Shown: positions 11,233 through 24,500, counted from the stretch's first letter. The stretch: DNA of 64,000 nt from Isoetes taiwanensis (GCA_021234155.1 JAJEKV010000020.1:20449018-20513017); one strand, 5' to 3'. Program-made: numbers and translations. Notes: generated from the letters alone by a model not told the origin.

Positions 11233-12120
11233 ATTTCCAGTACATCTTCAATGCCTATGTTGTTGCCACGCACTGCGTATCTTACATAACGATAGCAGAG
11301 ACGAGCCTGTCCGCATCCTTGGCAAAGATTATAGATTCCTGCAACAAGAACAACCAACCTGTCGTTGAGAGGATATGGCAATTAGGCAATGCAATCATAC
11401 GCTCGCAGGAGGTTTCGATCTCCGAGGCCACAATGCTTCTCCTCGGCATGCCCCTACGAAGCCGCGAATTGTAATTTTCATTGACACAACCATGCCGCAG
11501 AACAGATCCAGAGTCTTGAAGATGAAAAAAGGGCTCGCAAATCTCGATCCAAATAGCATCGACGTCCTCGCTCCCAACATTGTCGAAACGTATAAGCGGC
11601 GGATGGCAGAGCTCGAACACATCAGCCTTCGCGAGCAGCCATGCTATACAAGGATGAGCATGGGCAATTTTGTGAACAAAATGAAGAGGGACAGATCAGG
11701 CAATCCGAAAGCGGCTGTAGTTAGGTATGTCAAGTTCAACGAGGATAAAGACAGAAGGATGGGCGTACGAACGACTACGTGCACTTCAGGACGAAACACG
11801 ATCTCCTGGACGGGCACTCAAGCTACTATAGTGCATACATGGCGAAGCAAGAAGAAATCGAAGCAGCTCACACAATGTTGACATTCCAACGCACGGGGGA
11901 CATGCACAGTTGAGGTGACATAGAGAGGATAGCTGACGAGATCAATCACTATAGAACACGACGATTGAATGAAGATGAGGAAGCGGAAGGCGAGGACGAG
12001 TTTGACGTTGACACATACCTTCCATATTGCACTCTACACTGCTCTCCGCAAGAGGTACATGATGCAGAATTGGTCCCATCATTTATTAGAAACTCACCCC
12101 TTTCTGTCCCTTGCAGGTGC
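11178..12120 (+). pseudogene. Helitron linker between Rep and helicase, frameshifted
   Basis: Helitron-typical segments appear in successive frames: FNPRIAMLWRANIDFQYIFN (from about 11184), EATMLLLGMPL (about 11427), VIFIDTTMPQ (about 11471), YTRMSMGNFV (about 11644), and DLLDGHSSYYSAYMAKQEE (about 11802). At least three frame changes and one stop separate them. The order matches the region between the Rep domain and the PIF1-like helicase. Confidence 0.6.
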
Positions 12121-12338
12121 AGAGGACGATGGCACTGAATAAAAAAATCATGCCCAATGATATGTATCACGCAATGGTGCAGACGCTGAAGAAGGGCCAA
12201 CGGCTACTATACGATGATATCATGTACAAAAAGACACATGACCCAACCCACATGTACAACCTGTTCCTTTCCTTTGCAACAAAGCAATTAATCTTGGCAA
12301 GAACTTTTGCAATGCATGCATTTATGAACTTGAATTGA
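12111..12338 (+). pseudogene. Start of Helitron helicase, truncated before Walker A
   Basis: The segment MVQTLKKGQRLLYDDIMYKK matches the block just ahead of the helicase P-loop (normally followed by FxSGxAGTGKT). Here FLSFATKQ follows and the P-loop is absent, so the element was cut or rearranged at this point. What follows, from about 12350, belongs to a different repeat. Confidence 0.5.
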
Positions 12339-12497
12339 CTAGCCCAATAAAGTTACTAGCAAAATCATATTTCGTTGGCACCATTCACAACAACACTGTC
12401 TAAATGGAGCAGATCGTCACTAGAAATGATCTTTACTTCAACGCCCTTAACCATAATAGCAAGCCTGAGATGAGCCATTGAGATAGTAGGAAAAGGG

Positions 12498-13562
12498 ATG
12501 CTTCAAAGAATTGAGCGTGTTGGAGAAAATAATGTGGTGGTGGATGAAAATGACATTCCTTCCATACCTCCTTTGGATGTATCCATACCAGAAAGAAGGG
12601 CCTATAACTTCTTCAAGAGGAAGAAGAGGAAGGAAAAGGTGCAGACTGTGAAAGATACTAACAACTGCAGTGAAGAGACCATGCAAGCCGTCAGAGGGGG
12701 GGATTGTGGCTGCCCCAACAACTGCTTTGGTAGATTCATAGTGAAAGAACTTGTGGAAGCCCGATCAATCTACAGGAGAAAACTCATGACGCTAGAAAAA
12801 CTTATATTTACAATATCATATATAGAGCATGCATTTGGGCTGGCACCTGATGTCAGGAACATGGGATTCCTTCTTGGTGGGAAATGGATATGCAGCAGTG
12901 CAGTGACAATCATACTAGGTATTTCAGCCTCTACATGGTGGAGATTAAGGCAGAACCAAAAGAGGGGGGCTCAAATAGGTTGGCATGGTAATCGGGGAAA
13001 GGTGAGGACAACCCCCAGGGTGCTTGCAGCTCAGAGTTTATTCGAGAAGTTTATTAACTATCATGCTGAGAGTATGCCTCACAAAAGTGCGGTTGATGAA
13101 GAGGGATGCATGAAAGTAGTTCGAATGTTGCCTACATATTTCACACAAAAAGTGATTTTACAAATGATCAACAATCTTCTAGAGGAAATGGGTGTGGACA
13201 AAATTTCACAATCAGCCTTCAGCACGCTCTGGAGTAAGCATTTTTCAGATGTCAAAAGAATGCAATATAACAACTTCTCAAAGTGCAATATATGCGTGGA
13301 TTTGTTAGATAAGCTCGAGAAGTTGAAGCTTGAGGTGGAAAGATCAGCGGTTCGGAAGGAAATGAGAATACACATGACGGAGCAAATGTCATGTCGATCA
13401 ACATACTGGATGCGGAGATGCTTGTCTACAATGGAACCAGAGAATTTTCTATGCGTCATACATGACAAGATGGATCAGCAGAAAACCTGTTTGCCCCAGT
13501 TTAGGGCTATACCAAAGTCTATTGCAAGGTCTTTTCCATTTAGGGAGTTTGGACACAAGTAG
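12498..13562 (+). pseudogene. Transposon-associated protein of the DUF7869-like type, truncated
   Basis: A 354-codon ORF has an acidic and basic N-terminus, a cysteine motif CGCPNNCF (residues about 71-78), a helix-rich middle and, near the end, HDKMDQQKT followed by a proline-rich stretch. The order Cys motif, spacer, then I-H-D-K-M-D is what I recall of large transposon-borne plant and animal proteins annotated with a DUF7869 domain, where the DKMD is followed by the catalytic-like domain. Here that domain is absent: the frame ends at 13562 and only the C-terminal part resumes after it. The family name is uncertain; the broken state is clear. Confidence 0.4.
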
Positions 13563-13953
13563 TAGCATCCTTCGAGAGGGTTGGCTACCTCAAAGTCGAT
13601 GGAGGCTCGCCCATGGTCAATTTCAACCTGATCAGCAGCCGATCTACTTGATGACAGAGGAATCTGAAGAGGAGGTGGAAGAGGATGAAGAGCACTATGT
13701 TGGACCTAGAAAAGAGCGTCCCAAGTATTATGAATTTGCTCCATATGATCCTAAGATGGATTTGAAGGATGGCCAATATTTGATCGTCGAAGATACTTAT
13801 CCTATTTGGTTAGGGTATACCATCTCGAGTGTTTGTAGGGAAGCTAATAACCCTAAGAGAAACAAGGTGTGTGTGGAGTGGTGGCGTCCAGTAAGTGGAA
13901 AAGGAGTCATTACTGAAAAAGAGCGCTACAAAGACTGTTTTAATAAGCAATGA
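13563..13953 (+). pseudogene. C-terminal part of the same broken transposon gene
   Basis: Right after the preceding ORF the frame encoding VVASFERVGYLKVDGG continues briefly to a stop, and the overlapping frame (13462-13953) then gives an acidic stretch EESEEEVEEDEEH and a folded-looking tail with YPIWLGYTISS and VCVEWWRPVSGKG. This looks like the tail of the transposon protein above, with its central catalytic part deleted. Coding traces continue past the stop to about 14040. Confidence 0.4.
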
Positions 13954-15841
13954 AAGTATGATGCAAGTGATCCGGCCCAATGGGTGGAAATAAAATCCAT
14001 GTTGATGTCATGGAACCCCAGAAAGGGCAAGGTGGATCCGAGAAAGGGGGCATGAAGATTCCAATCTCTGTGAAGGATAAAGTTCTGAAGTCACTAGAGA
14101 AGATAGCCGAACAAGTAAAATAAAGTACGAGAGTCCATATATCTTATGATGTGAATCTTACTTTCATTGCAATCCTACTTTCAGTGCATTTTCATTGTAT
14201 TCGTGCTTTCATTGTAATCTTACTTTCAGTATATGAGTATCTTACTCTACTTGAATGTGAAATACTGGCTTGTGATTACCTACTTGAGTTACATATATTT
14301 GAATGTGGAATACTGGCTTGTGATAAGTGTTAACTTGTAATTTGAGACCTGTTAGAATTAAGGCTGATAATAAAAAATATTTACATGCAATTCCACATTG
14401 TTGAAATTGGGGTTGTCACTGTTTGTAAATTTCAAAATGATGGAATAATTTTAAAATAATGGAATCGTGGTTAAAAGAATTTGCAGCAATGCCATTGTCA
14501 GTAGGCCAGCGATCCCATCAGCAATCCCATTTGGGCACCATCCAGATACATCAATTCAGGCAGAAGCAAGCATATTACTATTAAAGTTAAGAGTTTATTC
14601 ATCCGAAATCTAGATCTAGGCAATTCAAATTTTGGCTGCATTGAATATGTTTATCAAACCAGAAAACTTCTTGTTCAAAGCCTGCAGAGCAAGCACTTTT
14701 TAAATCTAATTTCAACACACCGTATTCCAAAATCATGGTGTAGGATGGAAGAAGGGAGACATTCTTGCAGGCCGGTTTTGTCTGATACAACATGGAATGG
14801 TCTGATACAGCTAGGCAGAGCACCGTGGGAAGGGAGAGAGAGGGAGGGAGAGGGAGAGGGAGAGGGGAGGGAGGGAGGGAGGGGGAGAGGAGGGAGGAAG
14901 AGAGAGATAGAGAGGGGCTGATTTACCAGCCGTACAATGGGCCCAGATTATGCATCCTTCAAATGAAAATCAGATATCTGTTTCCCAAAATTTTGATTCA
15001 ACAAAGGACGCACCAGGTGATTTTGGATTTGTAATAATCCTACTGCATCTACACCTTTGATCTGTTATAAAATCTTTACTACATGCGAACATGCTCAATT
15101 AGAGAAATTCTTATTAGCATTAGTGCTAGAATTATGAAAACTGAGCTATTTAGCATTGACACTTGGATCTAGAACTGCTAAGTGTTGGAACTTAAAATGT
15201 ATGTCCTGCACAGCTTGATTGTGGCTAACAAAGGGATATTCATCAGGCTTTCGTCTACAAGTATTCTTAATTTGATTTGCTTTGGCATACTGTTCAGGAG
15301 AACTTTGAATGTTTCAGACTTTAGAATCCTCTGTTTATAGCTCATTTCTCTATGATTGAAGCTTGAGTCCCATGTTTCTACCCATTTTATCGCTGCTCAG
15401 AGCTTAAATCCCTTTTTCTTTATGGTTTAGAGCTTAAATCTCCCTAAATTCTATTTCTTATCTTCTAATCTCGACTGAATAAGATCAAAGACGCTCCAAC
15501 AACTCATCTCAACAATACTATTACTTAGACTAGCTACAATAGCAGAAAAGGTAGACTCTAATGTTGAGGGAACATCATCACTTGTCCCAGCTTCAGGAGA
15601 CAATCTATCTGCAGGGAAAAAATAAAAAACCCCTTTTTCCCACGAATCTATCCAGCCTTTGTCCAATGCATCTGCCATAGGCAGCGCGAGACCAAAGGCT
15701 ATTGCCGGATCTTTGCAAGTAGTCCCCTGTTGCCGGAACTTGCAGGTCGTCCCCTGTTGCCATAGTTATTTTTTCCCTGTGTTATGCATACCCGCCCCTG
15801 CCCGTGCCTGCCCGCATACATCCCCCAGCAAAATATGCTAA
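13954..15841. other. Gene-poor region with imperfect repeats
   Basis: Between 14150 and 14335 two short imperfect repeats (ATACTGGCTTGTGATTA type and CTTACTTTCA type) recur. A purine-rich tract lies at 14827-14917. A 75-codon minus-strand ORF (15451-15678) has protein-like composition but no recognisable domain. I see no other gene. Confidence 0.4.
14827..14917 (+). repeat. Purine-only GGGAGA tract
   Basis: About 90 bases are almost entirely G and A in irregular GAGAG, GGAGG and GGGAGA blocks. Such tracts can form triplex DNA. It is not flanked by LINE ends, unlike the pure (GA)n tracts further right. Confidence 0.8.
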
Positions 15842-15850
15842 CTAGGGGGG

Positions 15851-16100
15851 TTAACATCCGAGAGATAATTATCTCTCACGCATCTTTCATAAAATACGTA
15901 AAAATTTTATCTCTCGCCGTATAGCACGAGGGATAAAAAATTTGCATGCATGTGGCACGAGAGAGATGCCTTGGCCACATGCTTAGAGATTGCGAGAGAC
16001 AAGGTGAGAGATAGGAGAAGGGGAGAGATGGGTGAGAGTGGGTTTTCTTGACTCTCACCTTGAGAGACAATTTCTCCCTAACAGCAGAGAGGGGCATTCC
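15851..16100 (+). repeat. Fold-back repeat E, compact copy without long GA loop
   Basis: The copy starts with a self-complementary GAGAGATAATTATCTCTC, continues with a second imperfect palindrome (TTTTATCTCTCGCCG paired with GCACGAGGGATAAAA) and then GCATGTGGC, a short GA run, and GCCACATGC. The right half is rich in GAGAGA and ends near TTTCTCCCTAACAGCAGAG. In other copies the short GA run is expanded to 30-213 bp and LINEs lie inside it. Mechanism and superfamily are unknown; it resembles a fold-back MITE. Confidence 0.55.
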
Positions 16101-16972
16101 CATTGATTTTCAGTGGTTAAAAAGAGTACTTCTTCGGAAGTTTTTAAAAACGTTTTTTTGGTTAGTTGCTATGGCTTCTGGTTGTTAGCAGCTATAGTGT
16201 CCAGCTGCTTATCTTGATGCAGCTATGGCGTCCACCCAACTCTAATGAGCTTTTCTGATGCACAACTCCAAAAGGATTTTCTTAAGCTTTTTGTTACTGC
16301 ATGAAGCGGACTTCAAATATCTTTTATCAGCATGACTTCGACACAACAGAGAGTTTTTTGCATATCAGAGATTTTTCGAAAGCAAACTAGTCCTCTTCTT
16401 TAGCTTCTTTTCTGCAATATTTAAGTATCAAAGCTCATGGACATTCTGGTTCTTATTTTCGGCCTACACTAATCTGGTTGCCTTTGCTCAATCTGGCCTA
16501 CAACAACTCGAATGCAGAAAAAGGCTTCTTGCGAATATAAGAAACGGGTTTTTCATAGAATATAAGAACATTGCTTTTTACAGAACGACATTTTTGTGAA
16601 TATAACTCCTTTGTGAGCTCAAATGTCTGATTCAAAAACATCTGCAAAAAAATCCACAAAATCTGATTCATGGCAGAATGAAAATCATAGTCCTACTCTA
16701 AAAACTACTGTTGAAAGCATAGGGAACACCTTTTGTTGTTTTTCTGTCGGATTACCCCTTTGCCACTAATTTTGTTCTCATTCATGCACCTCCAGTGAAA
16801 AATTATGAACCCAAGACCGATTTGCTCATCTTTTGCTTGAAAAATGAAAATCCGAAGTGCCATTGCTTAGATTGCTTAAGGATCATAGCCAAGAACAAGA
16901 AGAGGGGATACAAAACTAAAAGCAATAAAAAAACATTCCGTCCGGCATGGAAATTTCAGGCCAAACTGGACC
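16101..16972 (+). repeat. Dispersed repeat, left copy of an approximately 0.9-kb duplicated segment
   Basis: This stretch is nearly the same as 30190-31078 through its whole length (shared runs such as GTACTTCTTCGGAAGTTTTT with one-base changes and small indels). It has no convincing ORF. Both copies lie between an E right half and an E left half, so they were duplicated together with these flanks. Confidence 0.75.
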
Positions 16973-17227
<255 letters not shown>

Positions 17228-17272
17228 TATTATGTCTATGGGAGGCCTCATGGGCCTATTAGACAAACATCA

Positions 17273-20200
17273 TCAAATATCATCATAAAACAATAGATGA
17301 GTTTCCGAATCCTCATCTAGCTCATCACTCTCACTCATATCATCTACATCATCCATATCAATGATCTTAAGAGTATCCAAACAAGTGTCTCTGAACCTTA
17401 GGAGTTCTAACAGATATTTTCCTAAAGTGTCTCCCTCCATGTTAAAGAGTGCCTGTAGGTCTTCACATAGGATCCCATACTCATCACGTAACATCTCATA
17501 TGTCTTACATCTAAGTAAAGCATGCTCTTCACCCTCAACCTGATCTGTATCACATATCTTACAATATATCTGGTCTCTTGGTATTATATGTCCCCATCTC
17601 CCTACTTCAATTCCTAGGTGATGTGAGCTCAGGCGTACTCTACAAATAGCATGACGCTTCTGAATAGATAAATTCTCATTTAAATGTCGTGCTTGCTCCA
17701 GGTTGGGATTGATATTCTGCTTGTACAAGAGCATCTTTGTCTTTGGTTGCATCCACACCCTTCTATGAACCCTTGATGCTATCCATGTTCTTAAATCCTT
17801 GGCTATGGAAGATACCTCTTCCCAAGAGATACCCCATTTACCAAGCCATTTTACCACATCATGAAATATACCCTTCTCTTTGCTAGACATCAAAGTTTTA
17901 TATGGTAACCTTGTTTCATCTAGACCATGTACCTTCTTAAGGTAAAGAATGCACCGAATGAGGGCTTCCCCCTCAAGAGGAATAAGACCGCTCTTAGCCA
18001 ACATCATAGGATATGGTGTTTGAGATTTAACGCCCAATTCTAATCTCAGAAACTTCTTCAAAATTTGCTCAATGTCTTCCCACAAACATTGTGGGAGACT
18101 TGGCCCCCAAATCTCACATCCATAAAGAATTACACTTTGTACCAGTGCTTGGAAGAGCTTTAACTTCAAATGCCATGACCACACATGTGCTCTTCTACTC
18201 ATACTTTGGAGCGCATATAGTGCTTTGTGACCACCCTCAACGTGTTGGTTTATGCAAGTATTCCATCTGTGATTCTTGCAGAAAACAAGTCCCAAGTATT
18301 TGTATGAGTCACACATGTTCATCAAACTCCCCTTGTAACGAAAAATGGGATCCTGTTTCAACCTGCCTACTGCCATAATACTTGTCGTTTCCAAATTCAC
18401 TTCCATTCCTGTTCGCTCACAAAAAACTTCCAGCCCATTTAAATGACTCTGCATATGCTCCCGAGAGCGTGCAAAGATAACTACATCATCAGCATACATT
18501 AGCAGTTGGATCAAGTATCCATGTACTTCCATCCCACCAGGGCAATTATTATGGAGCCACTCTTCCAAACTATCAATAAATAAGCCAAACAGTGTGGGGG
18601 ATAATGGGCACCCCTGTTTTACCCCAACATTACTTTCCACACAGTCTGAAACATCCAAAGAGAAAGGGTGAGATAATTGTACCAACACTTTACCGTAGAA
18701 CACCTGAACTGCATCTCAGAGCTCATGAGGGACTTGAAGCTTCTCCATCTGCTCCCAAAGTTGGCTGCGTGGTACCTTATCAAATGCTTTTTTAAAATCC
18801 ATGAAAGCCATGTAAACTGGTTTCCTCGTGCCTTTAAGAGTATCAAAGACCGTTTTCAGTGTCAATAGGTGATCTAATGTAGATCTACCTGCTCTAAAGC
18901 CCGCCTGTGTCTCAGCTCTCTTACTATTATGTTCTGCCCACTGACTCAATTTCTTTTCCAAAATTGTGGAGAAAAGCTTTGAAAATAAACTACTTACCAA
19001 AATGGTACGGTAGTTATTTACCTCTGTTCGCAAGCCACCCTTATGTACTGGCACCACCCGATTCTTACACCAGTCAAGAGGAAACCCTTGTGATAGAGCC
19101 ATATTGAACATACTCACTAAGACGGGATGTATTGTAGGGCCAGCCCATTTCATATGCTCCGCACATAAACCCATATGATCCTTTGCTTTGCCATTTGCTA
19201 ATGATTTCACCCCATCTGCGACCTCTTCAATTGTAATGACTAATTCTGAGCTCTTTGTAACATCCCCTTGATGAGATTCCTCGTTATGATACAGTTTTTT
19301 TATATGTTGCCAAAGTGCTTGTGGAGCAATCGGAATATCCATCTGTTTATGTTTCCTAAGCATGTTCCAGAACAACTTTAGCTCATTCAGGTATCTTGTA
19401 CAGAGAAGGTGCTGCCTATTTTTCATGAACAAGCATTTTTTGTTGCGAACCAATCTTCTATAGTGTTGCTTATAAGACTTCTTCTGATCTGCTTTCCTTC
19501 TTTTCCAATTGTCTTTGGCATTCCGACAGTCTTGATCAAACCATGCCTTGCATGGTAAACCTTTCTTGGCTCTGTGAGGTATGAAGATTTCACTGGCCGA
19601 GGTGTCCAAGATCCCATGTAGTTGGCGAGTCATCATGTCTAAATCAAGATCATCCCAGGACAGGCTTGATGCCTTACTTCCAACCCGGCATCTGTACGGC
19701 ACCTGCAAGTGCGCTTTCATGGCATACCGATCCTGCTCATTTGATTGAAGACTGTTCTTATCAGGTAACTATGCTTGTAAGGTGAAGAAGATCGGGTTAT
19801 GATCTGATTCAATTTCAGTGTCACCTACATTCAGGTTAGTGAGATCATCAAGGTAATCTTCTGAGATTGTCACATAATCCACTGTACTCCTCCCTCGGCA
19901 TGTATTTTTCATAGTATTAGGAAATCGGGCCAGTCCATTGCAAATTATCAAATTCGCACTACTACACAGATTCAAAAATTGTCTACCTGATTTTGTGGTG
20001 ATGTGGTCTTTGGATATCCGCTTCCTGCCTGCTACTTCTTGTTCCGTTTCATTCAGAGACATCAGCCATAGTGGATCTTTATCTCCTGATAATGTTGTTG
20101 CTTGTAGGCTTCCCGTCCTACTATTAAAATCTCTAGATAAGATTATGCATCCCCGTTCCTGAAAGTCCATGATATCTTGCTCCAAAGCAAAGAATAAATC

Positions 20201-20572
20201 ATCTCCTGAGGCATCAGTTTCTTTATAAATTTGCTTATGTTTGGGTGCGAAGTAACATACAGCCAGATAATATTTAACCTGGACTCCTTGAATTTCCAAC
20301 CAAATATACTGGCTATTTACATCTTTTCTTATGCCACAAATCAAATTTTTATAAGCTGGTCTCACAAAACACGCTATGCCACCATTTCCTACATCTCTGT
20401 CATGAAATTTTTTACTACAAGTTGAGAAGATTAGATCAAAGTCATCTATGTCTAGTAAAGCATACAAATCATGCTCTTTCGTTTCCACAAAACAAATCAC
20501 ATCTACATTCTCTAATATTTTTTGCATACTCAGAATCTTATCTACTATTAACCTGTTTATATTCCATACCAT
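17273..20572 (-). pseudogene. LINE1 ORF2: endonuclease and reverse transcriptase, two in-frame stops
   Basis: The product would nick target DNA and copy the element RNA into it. Three collinear pieces in the same frame (20572-19769, 19720-18716 and 18703-17273) are parted only by a TAG at 19769-19771 and a TGA at 18716-18718. Piece 1 is the APE-like endonuclease: MVWNIN at the start, VETKEH, and ESDHNPIFF at the end. The central DFN motif reads SRDFNSRT instead of the usual GDFN. Piece 2 carries GFRAGRSTLDH and FMDFKKAFDKVPR of the reverse transcriptase. Piece 3 has GVKQGCPLSPTLFG, the YADD catalytic box (residues 70-73) and YKYLGL, and ends with a CxxC-H-C motif (CKICDTDQVEGEEHALLRC). Confidence 0.85.
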
Positions 20573-20584
20573 GATTCTGAGACC

Positions 20585-21356
20585 TCCCTCAAATCCCTAT
20601 TCAATTACGGCCTTCCCTTTGACCCACTTCACCTTCTTATTGTTGTTTTTGGCTTCCTTAAATTTCGCCATCTCTTGTTTCTTCTCAAGAAGCTGTTCCT
20701 TGGTTAAATCATCGTTTACCCATATAAACTTGCCCTTCAATGCATGCCGCAGCTTGAGAACCTGGAATCAATCTTCCCTATTGTGGAATTTCACCAAAAC
20801 ATGTCTTGTTCCATGCTCCTTTTTTTCCAATGCGGAACGCATCTGCTACACATGAACCTGTCACTTGCATTTCTTCTATAAAGAATTTTGAGACCACCTC
20901 CTTTGTTTCTTCATTCTCTTGTTCCGGTAAACCGACTATTCGAAGATTCAAGGCTCGCTGTTTTCTCTCTTGTGTCTTCACATATTCTTCAAAGGCATTT
21001 CTCAAATCTGCAACTTCATTTGACTCTTCATCTTCCTCAGCTGTTTCCTGCAATTCTTTGATCTCCGACTTAACAAGATCCATCTCCGACTTGATTTCCT
21101 GAAAGCTTGTTCTCAGAACTTCATTCTCTGCCCTTAGGTTTCGAATTTCATGCATCAATTTATCTTCCCTCAAGGCCGATTCCTGTCTAAATGCAGTCAA
21201 CTCCTTTGCCGATTCCTGTCGGAAAGCGGTCAGTTCCCTCCAAATCGTGGCCAAAGAGATTTCATCTGATTGATCTTGATGCTCAGAGGTCTCCTCATCC
21301 GATTCAGACTTATGTGTCCTCTTAGATACAGGTTTTGGTCCCTTTGGAATAGCCAT
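20585..21356 (-). pseudogene. LINE1 ORF1: coiled-coil RNA-binding protein, frameshifted
   Basis: The open frame (21356-20778, 192 codons) has a charged head, a duplicated ELTAFRQESA segment, a long heptad-like coiled coil and then RALNLRIVGLPEQENEE, the start of an RRM-like domain as in L1 ORF1 proteins. A shift near the T-run at 20819-20826 ends it early; the remaining domain, with VLVKFHNRE and WVNDDLTKEQ, continues in another frame to about 20600. ORF1 proteins of this type form trimers on element RNA. The start codon lies only about 36 bases from the GA tract. Confidence 0.75.
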
Positions 21357-21387
21357 GGTACGAAATTGTGAAAGCGCCTAAGCGCCT

Positions 21388-21392
<5 letters not shown>

Positions 21393-21445
<53 letters not shown>
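21393..21445 (+). repeat. (GA)n microsatellite, 53 bp, between LINE1 and LINE2
   Basis: A pure AG tract separates the 5' end of LINE1 from the 3' end of LINE2; both elements are on the minus strand, head to tail. Confidence 0.95.
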
Positions 21446-21448
<3 letters not shown>

Positions 21449-21518
21449 GAAATTGAAATGAAATTGTATTTATTATGTCTTTGAGACCGCCAGGTCTATA
21501 AGACATCCCGTAAGTACA

Positions 21519-24500
21519 TCAACTATACAACCATTCATCTAACGCATCCTCAGATGGAAATGCATTAGTCTCTCCATCATCTATCTCGCTCAATTCAGCT
21601 ATATTCAATGCCTTACATTTGTTCTCTCTACAGTCCAACATTTCAGTTATATATCGGCCCATAATTGTACCCGAGAGGTCAAAAAACTCTGTAAGCGTAT
21701 GCGCATGAACCTGGTGTTTCTCTCGTATGCTTGTATACACAGGGCAATGCAGTAGAACATGAGATTCGTCCTCAAGATCAGAATTTCCGCAAAGCTGGCA
21801 AAGGCGTAACTCATGTGGGATATTATTCCACCTGCCAACCTCCACCCCTAGTTTGTGTGAACTCAGCCTAATCCTGCAAATAGCATGTCTGTGCTTAGTA
21901 CTTATGTGTTCCTCCAAATACTTGCCTGCTTGCAAAGTAGGATTGATCTGGTTTCTGTAAAACTCTTTCTTCACCCCGCCATCCCTCCAGCTGCATCGAA
22001 AAAAGCTACCTGATACCCACTTCTTAATGTCATCTTTGTTTACCCGCAAGTCCTGCATGTGCATCCCCCATTTTGCCATCCATATTTCCACATATGCAAA
22101 CCATCCTTTTTCACGTGTTTCCTCCAGGGCCATCCGAGGCAAACTATTATTTGGCGTGGAATACAAAATCTTACAAACATACTTAAGTGTTTGACATAAG
22201 GCTTCTGCTTCAAGTGTTAACATCCCGGACTCAACTAGCATCATGTCATATGGCGTCTGAACCTTGACCCCAAGCTCTGTTCTAAGAAATCTTTTCTGTA
22301 TCTTTTCTACCTTTTTCCATGTATCAGAAGCTAGTCCCGGCCCCCAAATCTCACAGCCATACAACACAACGGATCTCACTAGTGTGCTATATAGCATTTT
22401 TTTCATGCTAAAATTCCAGATTTCAGCCCTCACACAATGGCGCTGCATCGCATATAGAGCTTTAAGCCCTGCATTGATTTTCTGATCCGCTGCTTGATTC
22501 CAGTTGGGGCTTTTATCTACTACCAGTCCAAGATATTTATAGTGATCTGTAATATCCAATAACTCACCCTTATAATATAACTGAACATGATCAACTTTGG
22601 ATGCTCCAAAGACTACAATTTTTGTTTTGGCAAGATTAACACGCATGCTTTTGGCATCACAAAAGGAGGACAATGCATCTAGATGCTTCTGCAACCCATT
22701 TATGCTACGTGAAAGCAAAACCACGTCATCGGCATATAACAAGAGCGAGATAACATACCCGAATAACGGCGTGCCATCTCCACCATACTGCTCAATCCAG
22801 TTTTCAAGCTGATCTATGAAGAGTCCAAACAATGTGGGTGATAGAGGACACCCCTGCTTCACTCCCATATTGCTTTCTATCCTTTGTTCACTGACATATG
22901 GAAATGAGAGCTGAATAAGTACTTTCTCATAAAGCTTCCATACTGCATGTCTCAATTTTTCGGGTACATTTAACTCAACCAATCGATCCCATAAATGTTC
23001 CCTGTTTACCATATCAAAAGCTTTACTAAAATCTACAAATGCAGCGTACAATGGTTTCCTTTTTCCGATAACCGAGTCCATCATAGCACGCATCGTCAAT
23101 AAATGGTCTATGGTGGATTTCTTAGGCCTAAAACCTGCTTGACCAGTTGCTCTGACATTCATCTCCTCTGCCCATGTGCTAAGTTTAGAGTCCATAATAG
23201 TAGCAAAAAGCTTAGCATAAAAGCTACCAACCAAAATCATGCGATAATTATGCAAATCCGATTTATCACCCGCCTTATGGAGTGGAACTACTCTGTTAAG
23301 CTGCCAGTCCTGTGGAAAACCCCTTCCACCATCTTTGATTAAATGGGTTCAATAATGCATCTGCTACCCCGTCACCTGCCCATTTAAACATCTCTGCTAC
23401 AAGGCCATTAGCATCGGCAGCCTTATTATTGGACATGCTCTGAAGCCCTCCAACGATGTCATTATGCGTGAAGTGCAAATGTTCATATTCGTCTGCGTGA
23501 TCCATGCAAGTTTGAACTCCTGAAAAATAGTAAAGTCTCTTAACTTCTGCCAATAGATCCTCTACCTCAAAAGTGGTTCTAGTATCCTGCGGAGTTCTAA
23601 TCCTATTCCAGAACCTCTTTGGATATGCTAGCAACTCCGTGACCATTTGCATATGTTTCCGATGTAAGTATCTTCTTTTTTTTCCCTTGATCAGTCTAAT
23701 ATAATTCTTTCTTTCCCTACGCTTTTCTTGTCCCTTAGCATTTTTAAATTTTTGTCTCTGTTGTTTACAATCAGAATCGAACCATCCATTACACGGTAAC
23801 CCTTTCCTTTGTCTAGCTGAAATAAAGCATTCTTTTGCACTATCCAACACCAGATCTGTGAGTACACTGCTGAATTCATCTGCTTTTTGTGGCCAAGACA
23901 CCGAAGCAACCTTTTGTTCACAAATTTGTTTATAAACATCTGCCTTTTCATATCTCATAACAAGCTTATGGGTAGAGCTCAGTATACTAGGATACACGGG
24001 CTTGCCCACAATGCGCAATGTGACAAAAATAGGAACATGATCAGATTCTACTGTGCTATCACCAACATAGAAATTTTCAATTGACTCAGAAAGGGATGGC
24101 TTCGCCAACACATAGTCTACTACACTTGCATTTCTGCAGGTCACCTTTCCTGTTCCTGGATATTTCAGGGTACCATTGTAAATGACTAGATCTAGTCCAC
24201 TACAAAAATTTAAGAGATGATGCCCCTGGGGCATGGGATACCGCATCTTATCATCTGAATGTCTACACCAGCCATGCTCCGAATCATCTAGCATATCGAA
24301 CCACTCAGGTTTCCCATCTGGGCTGAGAATGGATGCCTGTTTCTGTGCAGTGCGGCCATTAAAATCTCCCATCAGTAAAATCTTTCCTGTCATGCTAAGA
24401 TTTAAAACATCTTGTTCCAAGGTAACAAACGGATCATCTCGATCTAAGTCATCTGAATTATAAACAGGTGATTCCCGTGGCGGGAAGTAGCAGCCAGCCA

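Larger units (their letters stand above)
9103..12338 (+). mobile_element. Decayed Helitron (rolling-circle transposon) coding region
   Basis: A chain of plus-strand fragments matches the order of a Helitron Rep-helicase protein: an N-terminal segment (9561-9908), the HUH Rep domain (9976-11232), the Rep-helicase linker (11178 to about 12100 in several frames) and the start of the helicase (12111-12338). The chain stops just where the Walker A motif should begin, so the helicase is missing. Helitron ends (5' TC, 3' hairpin and CTRR) could not be placed. The neighbouring MITE lies outside the coding part. Confidence 0.75.

Noticed and set aside
15451-15678. 75-codon minus-strand ORF as a host exon
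   Set aside because: Composition is protein-like but no splice sites or neighbours support it; left as undecided rather than annotated as a gene.
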